The position numbers were made by a program, and so were the translations under genes. Positions 12,901 through 22,932 of a stretch of 64,000 nt of DNA are shown here, one piece after another. The notes beneath the pieces are model-generated. The model was given only the letters and a program-made list of their open reading frames with translations, was not told the DNA's origin and made no database searches. Source of the DNA: Antennarius striatus (taxonomy: Eukaryota; Chordata; Actinopteri; Lophiiformes; Antennariidae); contig NC_090782.1 in assembly GCF_040054535.1 (NCBI RefSeq), forward strand, positions 22,998,001-23,062,000, given 5' to 3'. Within the stretch, counting starts at the first letter, position 1, and each line of letters begins with the position of its first letter.

Positions 12901-15900
12901 ACTGGTCCTGTAGAGACGGTGTGGTCTTACCTGTGCGAATGTCAACGGTCGAGCTAATCTGACTCCTGCAGTGCCCTGTGATGGAGTAGACGGTGAAGTA
13001 ATAGTGTCGTCCACATACTGTGTGTGTGAAAAAACAGGAGTTGTCTTCAGTCAGACACTCCTGGACGATACCCTGGGTACAGAAAATCACACCATATTCA
13101 TATTGATGGAAAAAATAGGCTTTAGTAAATAATATTTTTTAAATGTATAGCATATGCAAATTAACTGAAACTTAATGCTAATCGAAGATAGCCCATCGTT
13201 TATTTACCAATCATAACATATGTTTTATGTGATTTGGTCTTCTCATTTAAAGCACATTAGAAAGGTTTTTTTTATTCAAATCATTAAAAAAAAACCATAA
13301 ACATGTAATTATAGAAAGTACCTGTGAGTCCACAGCTCGAGCAATGTAGTGGTCTGTGTTGTTTGTCCGCTCCCATGAAAAAATTATGACTTCACTTGAG
13401 CAATCACGTAACAACTCCAGATTGTTGGGAGGGCAGGGAACTATAGATAGATAGATAGATAAAATGTCAACATCATTCATTTAGCATCTCAAATGCTTTA
13501 TCAAGTTATAACGCCCTGACATGGAATATTATGCTCCAGTGTGTTTTTTCTCAGACATGAGGTTTCAGGTTTAACACAAACACAGCCTCATTCTTAGCAG
13601 CCAGAACAAAACACAATATGATATAGTCAATAGGAGACCCATTTTTCATAGGAGACACCCAGGGATGCATTGAATTAACATGTGATTCTATACAACAAAA
13701 AAAGGGACATAAATTGTATGCATAGATAAATAGATATTCCCTGAAGACTCTTGACTAATGCGATATCAGAAATGGGTTTAAATTGTAAAGGGTGGTAATT
13801 TAATCCTAAGAACTCAATCCCCAGAATAATTTTATATCATTAGTCTGATGTGATTTTAATGTCACAGATTACATGTACCCAATTTTATAATAATTTATGA
13901 TTACATAAAAATGGTGTTTCCTTTAGCTTGTGGCTAAAAGTTTTTGTAGTAGGTTTAATGTTTTCCTTAAAGTATGGAGTGGCTGTATTCCCGGCAACTA
14001 ACAATTACTTGTCATCAAATCATTGTCATCATCTTCCAAGTGAAGAGAGATTAATGAGGCACAATGTGCCTCGAAGGGTGGGGCTGGAGAGAAAATCTGG
14101 ACCTTGAATAGAGCGATATGTGAGATGAACGGATTAACTGCCTGAACAAAATGGATGGCAGGGTGGAGCGGTAAAACTGTTGATCACCCAAACATTCAAG
14201 ATGGAGCTATGAGTCAAAATGAGTTAGTTGGACTGATTTTCTTATTTGTGAGCCTTTTATGATGTTTGGTGAAGCTGACATTTACCAGGAAGCATCTTAG
14301 TGTTAAATTTGCTTTGGAGGAAGTCTGCAAATCAGTACCTGACCAAATGAAAAGATGACTACGAGGTTTCATGGGTCTTAGAAAACATAGTCAAATATAA
14401 TAAAACTTAGTGTGCAAAATTATTGAATTGTAATCACTCATTTTGACCAAACGACAAGGTCAACATTTCAGTTGGCATCTTTTCCATAAATTTGCCCTCT
14501 GTGTAAACAGATGGGATCAAATAGTGACTTAACTGCTCTCAGAGTGCAAACCTCAGCAAGGAAGCCATGGAAGTCATTTTCCCATCTCACAATGGTTAAG
14601 ATTCCATTTAAAAAGATACTGGATCCAGATGATAGTCAGGATTACAACCAAAATCTGCTTGATTGTTTTTTAGACCATATTCTACCAACAAAATAAATTC
14701 TGACCAAGAAAACATCCGGATTACCTTAATCTGGGTTTTGAGGCTATAATAGGGGCCCAAGTATATATTAGAGACCCAAGTTATTTAGTGTTTTTGTGAC
14801 TGAATTTAAAAAAACAAATGACCAAAAAAGAACTGACAATGATTTAAATGCACAGATGAAGCATGCATTCCAGAACTATACTGTGAAGGAAATCCAGTTC
14901 ATGACACGATTTAGAACAAGTTTTGAACTGAGAACGATGCCTCTATGCAACATGACCTATGTCATGGTGCTTAGTATACGTATATAGTATCCAGCATCTT
15001 AATTCTGAACTCCTGGACAAGCAGTTTTTGGTCTTAGCCAGTGATCTTTGTCATGGAGAAGTCATGAAGGAAAAAATATTCACTGCATATGGAGGAAGGG
15101 TTACAGCAATGATTCAGCTGGGGAGTTATGAGGGGGCCTCAAGCATCCTCCACCTGATCAGATGATTAAAAGATGACAGGAAGTGCATACATAGCTGCTC
15201 ATGTTCCATCTTTTCCCTGTTAACTAAAGCGATTCTTGTGTCTCACCAGTCTGAAATGTGGCCGAGGTGGCGTTCATCATGTTGGTGCAACTGTCTGACA
15301 CCGGCATGACGTGCACCATGTAGCTCTGTCCGCAGCTCAGCCCGGTGATCTGACAGCTGGTGCCCAGGCTGGTGCATGACAGCTGCGTGCCGTTGTCAGC
15401 CTTCGCCGTGGCCGCATAGGACTCTGCGCCGAACACCGCCGTCCATTGCACCATGGCGGTGTGAGTGGTGCAGGTGTAGTCCACGGTCACGGATGAAACC
15501 GGTGTCAGCTCTACAAGTGACAACGCATAAGAGTCAGACAATTTTCCACTATAAAGTAGAATATAGTGAACTGACATTTATATGCATGTTAAATTTAAGG
15601 TATCCCCCTAATCACACCTCTAAATTAAAAGCACCCTCTTGACAACATGCAGTTATATAACTGTCTAGTCAATATTATTAAATCTCAGCTTTTTCTCAGG
15701 TGTTTTCGTGACTAACTCCACAACAACAAGGTAGTCAGGACATCTGAATCACTTTTCCCCCAAGGATCATATTCTGCATGTCTGAAAGGATTGCCTCAGA
15801 GAGAATAGCTGACCTAGATCCTAATCAGCAAGTCATGGATATTGGTTGGGCCCTCCTGACTTACTGTTGGTGGTGTAGGTGTAGGTTGTGGGCTCGCTTG

Positions 15901-17684
15901 GCAGCAGGAACGCGTTGAATGAGGAAACTGATATCAGATAAGTGGAACATGGGTGGATGCCGTGCACGTCCAGGTTGGTGTCTGTGACATTGTACACAGT
16001 CACGGAGCTGTCGGGTTCATCAGTGTCCCGGATGGAAACCTGGTACAGGAGAACGTCCTCGACCGGATGCCACATCACCCTCGCCGTACCCTTACCGGTC
16101 TGCATTACCATGATGTTCTCTGGAGGCTTCGTTACTGCAGGGAGAATAAGACAAGAACACATGTGTAGGTCAGATAATGTACATGTCTGAATCATCATGC
16201 TGAAAGGCCTTATGTGACAAGGTTTTAACACACCTTGGTGTTTTGAAGCTACCTAACTTTTTGTTGAATGAGAAATTGACACCAAATTGGGGTTTGTGTT
16301 TGAACCACAATGGTTTTAAGGCAAATTTATGATTTTCAACCATTTGAAAATAGTAAACCTGATTAGATTCAATTTTTAAGTTTAACTTGAAAATCAAGAC
16401 CCACATTTTAAGGAACAATTTACAGCAGTAGTTCCCAAAATCAGCAAAACTACAAGAACAGTTTGGTCACTTTTACTTATTCTACTGGTGTATCTCCGTA
16501 GGAGTTTTAACACTTCAGCTGTACATTGCGGTAACCATAGTAACTGACCAGAGAAATTAGTCAATCATAATACCCTGACCTGCTTTGATCCGTATTCTCA
16601 TTTGCATCTGCATCAAGAATTTGTAATAGTAAAATCTTGTCAACAATATGTCAAAAACTTTACATAAATTTTGGCTTATCGATTAAAATATGCAGATTCA
16701 TGTCTTCTGATCTGAGTGATGACTCACAGGTGGTGATCGTCCTCACTTTGCTTCCTTTTCCCGGGCCGGCGCTGTTAACGGTGTAGACGTAACAGTCGTA
16801 GTTGGTGGCGGGCTGCAGGTTCTCCACTACCGCCGTGAACTCCGTGTGGGTGAAATTGACTGTCTGCCCGGTGGCTTGAGAGCGCACCAACAGGAAGTAG
16901 TATTCCGCCGAGGGTTCCTCATTCCATTTCACCATGATGGAAGTGCTTGTTAATGCCTTGCCATACACAATCTGTGATGTATCCGGGACTGAAAAAAGAG
17001 AAACCACCGTGAACGTTTATTCCAATCAACTATTTTATCAAAACGTATTGATCTCCTTCCCTACCTGTGGTTGCGCTGATTGTCACTTGACACACCACAG
17101 AGTAGAAGTGCAAGACCTTGAGAGTCACGCTGTACTCTGTTCCTGGCCTTAGACCACTGACAACCACTTCTGTGATGTTCCAGCGCAGTGTCACCACATT
17201 CGGTGCAACGTTTACATTGTTTTTCACCCGAAGGTCCAAAAAGTAATTTGTTGCCGCAGGATGCTGCTCCCATTTCACCAGAATCCTTGAGGCGTCTTTA
17301 GGAGTAGCTGACAAGATTTTGCAACCTGGAAGAGAAAGAAATGTACAAAAACATATAAATATTGGATATTTGCCAATACAGTATTGGATTTTATCAGACC
17401 TACACTGTACAAAATCATTAGTTTCAGTGATTTGTTTTATAAATGTTGATACTATAACACCGAGTTTGTGAAGTAAGTAGGGTCTAAGATTATTATTCAT
17501 TTACTCACCTTCTGCACTATAAGGTATCTGCAAATAACAGAATATTTAAATCAATAACATTGTAATCACAGTAACAGTAAATTATACCCATAGATTTTTA
17601 AACATTTTAACATTTAAGTACAATATTTACCTGAGTTAGAGATACCAATGCTAAAGAAAAACCTACGGCTCCCAACAATCCCAT
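1..17684 (-). CDS. Giant FNDC7-related secreted FN3-array protein (3' end beyond window)
   Basis: The start is ATG at 17,684. It opens an 18-codon exon (17,631-17,684) encoding a hydrophobic signal-like peptide (MGLLGAVGFSLALVSLTQ). A 19-nt micro-exon (17,509-17,527) follows, then 30 complete FN3 domains and one cut by the left edge. Each FN3 exon is 252-270 nt and bounded by phase-1 GT-AG introns, so exons can be gained or lost without frameshift. The repeat theme is Ala/Val-Pro-Cys at the domain start, a Trp in strand B, Leu-x-Cys-Gly-x-x-Tyr, and a C-terminal Thr-Gly. Most domains carry six cysteines and several Asn-x-Ser/Thr sites, as expected for an extracellular glycoprotein. The gene sits directly downstream of fndc7 in the same orientation and shares its 5' exon layout, so I infer a tandem duplicate that grew by domain amplification. 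Zebrafish has FNDC7-related genes (fndc7rs series) of this kind. Molecular function is unknown. The stop codon is not in the window. Confidence 0.9.
3673..3694. repeat. (GT)n microsatellite
   Basis: Eleven GT units (22 bp) lie 9 bp beyond the donor of FN3 exon 3703-3963, within the intron. Confidence 0.9.
4403..12014 (-). other. FN3 domains 8-22 of the FNDC7-related gene
   Basis: Exons on the minus strand: 11754-12014, 11086-11337, 10731-10991, 10384-10647, 9667-9927, 9298-9558, 8846-9103, 7632-7898, 7273-7530, 6928-7188, 6060-6326, 5604-5867, 5255-5512, 4881-5144 and 4403-4663. All have lengths divisible by three and phase-1 boundaries. Domains at 11086-11337, 9298-9558 and 5604-5867 lack the central cysteine pair but keep the other four cysteines. 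The longest intron here (7,899-8,845) holds a decayed DNA transposon. Confidence 0.85.
8130..8620. mobile_element. Decayed pogo/Tigger-type DNA transposon fragment
   Basis: On the plus strand, 8,308-8,412 translates to a degraded helix-turn-helix N-terminus (Val-Gly-Asn-Arg-Ala-Ala-Glu, then Met-Ala-Arg-Arg) typical of pogo/CENP-B-like transposases, with an in-frame stop. Reading the minus strand from about 8,611 gives a terminal segment of the CGGACTAT...GCGCACC type that recurs in fish genomes as an interspersed repeat. It lies in the intron between FN3 exons 8846-9103 and 7632-7898. Exact ends were not determined. Family name is from memory. Confidence 0.65.
12126..17325 (-). other. FN3 domains 1-7 of the FNDC7-related gene
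   Basis: Coding exons, 5' to 3' on the minus strand: 17065-17325, 16728-16988, 15865-16134, 15247-15510, 13322-13440 plus 12931-13072 (one domain split in two), 12467-12733 and 12126-12386. Domains 1-3 lack the cysteine signature and look like ordinary FN3 folds; domain 4 lacks only the first cysteine; from domain 5 on the full six-cysteine pattern appears. Boundaries were set by AG acceptors and GT donors that keep phase 1 throughout, except for the phase-0 intron inside domain 5. The 1.8-kb intron at 13,441-15,246 contains short frames without recognisable coding content. Confidence 0.85.
13443..13461. repeat. (GATA)n short tract
   Basis: ATAGATAGATAGATAGAT directly abuts the acceptor of the split FN3 exon 13322-13440; on the coding strand the repeat forms the pyrimidine/AT stretch before the AG. 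Confidence 0.9.
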
Positions 17685-17785
17685 CTTTGAGATTGACTGC
17701 GGGATTACAATTAGTTTAGTATACAAGGGAGCCAAACCCAAAAGGTGTTCTGGATTCTTTTGAGCTTTAGCCTAGTGTGCGTGGG

Positions 17786-17810
17786 AACCAATCAGTCTTC
17801 CTCAAATGGG
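17786..17810. promoter_or_regulatory. Promoter module of the FNDC7-related gene: CCAAT box plus 13-mer
   Basis: On the plus strand, AACCAATCA (17,786-17,794) is followed by TTCCTCAAATGGG (17,798-17,810), about 100-127 bp upstream of the ATG. Both words recur upstream of fndc7 in mirrored order. CCAAT boxes are bound by NF-Y; the 13-mer has no assignment I can make. Confidence 0.5.
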
Positions 17811-18054
17811 GCCAGGCTGTCCCACCAACAGCCCCAGGCAGTCACAAGGGAGGGATGGAGGGCGGGATGGAGGATGGATGAAAGTTTCTCCACTCGAACC
17901 TGAAGACGCAGGTGAAGTGAGGGGCAGCAATGTGAAACTTCTCTCAGTGTCACCCAGGCTTTCATGCACGTATGAGCCTGCTGAAATGCTGTCATCCTGA
18001 TTTGTAGGATTGTGGACCTAAAAAAAAAAAGTATGTTTTCATTGTTTCAAGAGT

Positions 18055-18190
18055 ACCACCTGTAGTCAACTGGGATAGGCTTCAGCATAACACGTGACCC
18101 ATATGTCGGATAAGCCCCTGAAGACTGAAGACCAGACACTTATAGTTGTCTCGTCTTTGAAAAAATAAATGAATGAGTGAATGAGTGAAC
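18055..18190 (+). mobile_element. Fish LINE 3'-tail relic
   Basis: The stretch contains ACTGGGATAGGCTTCAGCA, a GTGACCC block and GGATAAGC, and ends in ATGAATGAGTGAATGAG repeats. This matches the common 3' end of fish LINEs and dependent SINEs (tgggataggctccagc ... ggataagc ... atgaatga). It is diverged and non-coding. Confidence 0.6.
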
Positions 18191-20829
18191 GACAGTAAGA
18201 TCATATGGAAGTGAAGAATTGCTAAAACCTGGAGACAAATTAGAACAAAGAATAGTGCCATTGCCAGATTTGTGGTAAATGTCTGCTAAAAATTGTATAT
18301 TTATACCTGCAAAGTGTGACAAAACAGGACTGAATGGAACAAACATCAAATGTGACCCCTGTGGTTCAGCCGATCAAAGGTATCTGATCAGCACTGATCT
18401 TAAAACAGCAATGTCATAACATCAGAGGTCACAGTTGAACAGATTCTCTCCTGACCTACAAACACACCCTGTCTCCCTTTGACAGAAGCAAACAATTGTC
18501 TGTGTCATAAAATCAGTCCACATGTTACATATGTGGTCCTTTTATTTCCTCTTTCTTGATATTATGTTTTTGTCCTTCTAGTCCCAAGTTTTTGTTTTGC
18601 TTTTTCCTGTATTCTGGGACTTACCGTAAACATCAAAAATATGAAAGTGTGCTGTAACTTCACTAATGGCCATGTTTGTGTGTTCTTGTGTCCTTTTTTT
18701 CATCCCCATAACAATACATGAGAACATGCTGAATGACCTGATCTAAAGAGATAAAGGCTTGGGAGGAACAAGAGCCATTGAAACCGAAGTCAAGAACGCA
18801 GACTTGGGAATTAGGGCTCCATCGAACAGACAACACAAAACACACAATAATTACGCTGGTGACAAATCTGGCTCTTTTTTAAACTCTGTATTAGGTTTTG
18901 GTCATGGATGTCAATAAAATATTACATTCATTACCTTCTAGATTTATTAATATCTGAGATGTAGGCTAAATATTAGGCTGAAATGGATCTTTAATCATAG
19001 AACAAAGAGACCTATCCCCTCCTTGCTCCTCATTGTGTATCGGAAAAAAAGGAAGTCAATATGAAAGAGGATACATGCCATAAAATTGCCAGGAAACTTA
19101 AGCCGCCCTGAATTAACAATAAAACAATTCTGAAATGTAACCAATGAATGCAAGCAAAGTGAATACTTTGATATTTTCTTGTATCTTTATGTGTGCTGGA
19201 CCAGACTTTATTAATTAAGGGCTGTAGATATTTGGTATCTTATGACACAACTTCTCTTAATATATTAAGTTGTTAATTACTGTGTTCACAAGCCACAGAG
19301 GAGAACATGGACTCAGTCAGAGAACTTCAGAGCGCTCTGATGGATGAAGAAGAGGAAGATTCCCATTTGGCACGTATTTGTTGTTCTGTAAATTGAAAGA
19401 CTTGATGTCTCTCCTAAATTGGACTATGTTCCATCCTGTCTGTTTTGAAAGGCGTAAAAAAAATGAGCTCAGCTGCTTTTCCTTCTACATAAAAGACACA
19501 GACAGCAGATTTGTACTATCTACCCCTAGGTTCAGAAATTATGATTTATAAAACCTTCATGAATTACGTGTTATTTCAACTACTTGCATTCCATCCACTG
19601 ATTTCAACAGGATCATTTATATGACCTGTTCAATGAGTCGGCAGACCACATATCCCTCAGGAGTGGGGCTTCTTAAATATCACCGTGCCAAATCCAGGCA
19701 CCTGGCTTTCTAAAGGATCTCTGATTGGTTTATTTCACATTGCATCCAAAACACACCTATGAATAATTAATGGAATAAATGCCTTGCATCTTTTGCCAAG
19801 ATTTTTTTAACCATTTAACTAGCAAAAGGGAGTTGGCAACGCCCAACTTGGATCACTGAGCTTTTGATGCTTCACAAGGGTCCCATTTGTCCATAGTACA
19901 TGATATAACTAACTGGAATGGGAGGTGCCATCTGACTAACCCATCCCTCTTTAAGCTTAGGTTAAAGCTATTTGTATTGAAGTTATTACAAGGAATCTAT
20001 TGGCATATTTGCATTTGTGTTGAAGCATTTGTTGCAGCTCATGGTGATTGGATGAGATCGGATATGATGTCTTCAGGAGATCTGAATACAGCAGATTTCA
20101 ACACTAATCGTTTTTCATTATTAATGAAAATGTAATTTTCACAGAAAGCATAGATTTGTGTGTCTTAAATGTTGTCTTTTGGATGTGACATAAGCTGCTT
20201 ACGGTCTCATAGATTTGGGTGGAGCGACTGTGTCTGTAGCTGAGTCATGTTCCATGTTTTGGCTGTAAATGGCAGCTATTCCCCACTGAGATTCATTACA
20301 GTGTCCCTGCTGATAATCTACATTGTCTACATCGCGATGGGAATAACACCAGAACCTTTTCTTTTGTGTTATTGATGGACTTAAGCCAACTGAAACTTTT
20401 GAAGAGGGAGCAGGACTTCACATGTTCTTGGGGTGGGTGCCTTGTGAATCTTGTGTCACATGTTCTGAAGAGAAATCCACAAAAAAACAGGAAGTGGTTA
20501 AAAAGAGATTATTTTATTACCTGTCCTGATCACTATTTAAAAAAGTGTGGTTTCATGCAGAATCTGAACACTAAATTCAGAATTTTGTATGCCATTTTTT
20601 GTACTTATAGGGAGGAGTACAGTTATATAAGGAGAAACCTGTAGATTGACATATAGTTGCTTGAAGAGTTGGGGATGTGTCTGTAACATCCTGTTTGGAA
20701 TATTCAAAGACACCAGCACTGTGTGCTCTTTGTAATCCATCCAGTTGACTTAAATGTTAAAAATTTTCAAGACATGGCTGAGGCTAAATGCTGAAACCAA
20801 TAGCCATTAAAGTTGTATTTTTAGTGAAT

Positions 20830-21045
20830 CTCGCATGATGAAACTGTTGCATAGACATTTTAGGATTTATATGAACAGTATAATTTATGGGCTTTATGAG
20901 ACACAACGGTCTACCTGTATGCTGATGACTTTCAACTGTATATTGTTGTTTTCACCAGATACATACAATTCAATGACCTCAATATTGCTGGTTTGCTGGG
21001 AGGATTGCATAAAAAACAACTTTCTAGTTGATAGAATGAATTAAT
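20830..21045 (+). mobile_element. Decayed LINE reverse-transcriptase fragment (YADD box)
   Basis: Plus-strand translation around 20,915-20,960 gives Leu-Tyr-Ala-Asp-Asp-Phe-Gln-Leu-Tyr-Ile, the catalytic YADD motif of non-LTR reverse transcriptases. After a frameshift it is followed by Phe-Ser-Pro-Asp-Thr-Tyr and then a Glu-Asp-Cys-Ile-Lys...Asn-Phe-Leu segment, which in intact fish L2/CR1-like elements lies just downstream. It is short and frameshifted, hence inactive. Clade assignment is tentative. Confidence 0.7.
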
Positions 21046-22932
21046 GAAAGTCCAGTATAAATAAAATAGGACAAATGTGAGGCTTTTCTGATTAGGCCGA
21101 GAATTCATCACTGAGGATACCATTGTCATTTTTTTCACATTTGAAATGCTATTTTCTATCCTTCCAGAAACATCAAATATATATATTGAAAAAAGATTTT
21201 TTTCAGAAAAAATGTTAAATGATTTTCCTCCAAGATTATTATTTTGAAAGTTTCAATTCTGGAGTCTTTGCATCGTTTTGTTTCCTGTTTGGTTAAAATG
21301 TAATATTAATTATGGACAACAATACATATTTCTATCGTTTCCATCTTTCCAAGGACGATTTATACAACTTGTAAACATTGATCTCGAGAAATGTCAAGCA
21401 GTTTATCCAATTTCACCATCACATCAAAGCATACAGAGAGGCTAGAGCAGAAACTGCCCTAAAAACCTCTCCAAAGCAGGTGTCTGTTTTTGGAAAGAGT
21501 AGAATTAGCAATCAAGAAAGAGATGATTTTAAAAGAAACATTTTTGTCATTGCACAGGTCTCTATTTGGAATGGCTGTATGTATTTAAAAATTATTTATA
21601 AATTGTAAAGCAGGCCGATGCTTCAATGCTTTAGTATAGTGAAGTACAAAAAAAATCACAGAATACAAAAATGGTGCTGGAAAATCTTTATTAACTGAAG
21701 CGTGCATCAGGTTTACACAACCAGTGAGATGCAAACAGTTAAATCCATCCTAAGAACAAGCAGCAGCAATGTGTGACATTTGAGGCACAAATCTGTTGGT
21801 CACTCGTCATCAGGAGGCGTCCTACTTGGGGTGGAAGCTACAATATTTATCAATTTATTCAAAAGATCAAATTAATAGTTCTTAAACTGAAAGTCAAAAT
21901 GTTTCCTTCATTGGTTAACATTTTTGTAAGCTTAATGATTATTCAATCAATTACATCAATTATTTTGACATTCTAACTCAGTTTGGATTCTTAATAATGA
22001 TTATATTGCATAGCTCTCTCATTTCAATAAATTTAGTTGTGGTTCTTAATTCATCAATCTTTTCATCAAGAGAAGAATTTTTACATTTTGCCAAATCCAT
22101 ATTCTGATGTTGTTTTATGATGCATGTACACCTTCAGAGATTTGGAATCACCTTCGACAAAAGCTTAATTTGAGAGGGTCACTTGTCTGAGAGGACAACT
22201 CAATATAAATTATCTGTACAAGCGATGGATGGATTTTCAATTATTATTGTAACAACAACACGAATGACATGAAGAGTCAAAGATGTCTCTGAGCAACAGC
22301 TAAATGATCACACTGGTAGAATACACTAAAAGTTTGGCAACAAAATCCGCTCAAAATTAATACCATTGATTTTGGTTTGAGAGTCAAGTTTAATAATATC
22401 TATAATAAGATGAAATTAATGAATGTATTGGCTTATCAAAGTTTTCTTTTGTGGTGAGCTTAATATATTATGGTCTGACTCAGTTGATTCTGTTAATAGC
22501 TAAATACACTATCACATTTGTGTTATTGAGTTTGGACTCAATGGCAATTTTAATCATTTAATTCATTGTCCTTTCTATTCAAATGAGAACATTTGTCCAA
22601 TGTTTTTGATAACAATACAAAACTTTGGAATCCGCATTAATCAACTGCTGTTCATGTTGAAATAGCAAAAAAAATGAAGAAAATAACAAAAAACGAAAAG
22701 GTGATTCCAAATTTCGGAGCAACAACTTTTACAAGTTTGAATATTTGATCGTGATGATTAACAGCACATTGATAGTTCGGCTCTTCCTGCTGCAAGAATA
22801 TAATTTGAAAACATTTTAAAATATATCACGTATTTCTTGGTCGCCATCATTCAGTCATCTCTATGATATGGCTAGCAAGCATATTTTCGATTAATGGTCG
22901 TCCTTCTTTTTAGTTATGGGCGAGGCTTTTTC

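Larger units (their letters stand above)
17685..22932. other. Intergenic region between the FNDC7-related gene and fndc7
   Basis: About 5.2 kb of A/T-rich sequence. It holds the promoter of the downstream gene (17,690-17,820), a GGAT-rich patch near 17,850-17,880, a LINE tail at 18,055-18,190 and a LINE RT relic at 20,830-21,045. The fndc7 3' UTR must lie at its right end; the first AATAAA I find on the minus strand is near 21,690, over 1.2 kb from the stop. Open frames of 60-92 codons here show no recognisable protein. Confidence 0.6.

Noticed and set aside
14511-15165. Short plus-strand frames in the large intron of the FNDC7-related gene
   Set aside because: Frames of 60-70 codons with no recognisable motif, lying inside an intron of an opposite-strand gene; chance is sufficient.
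20366-21608. Several plus-strand frames of 69-92 codons between the two FNDC7 genes
   Set aside because: One is the LINE RT relic; the others are A/T-rich frames without recognisable content.
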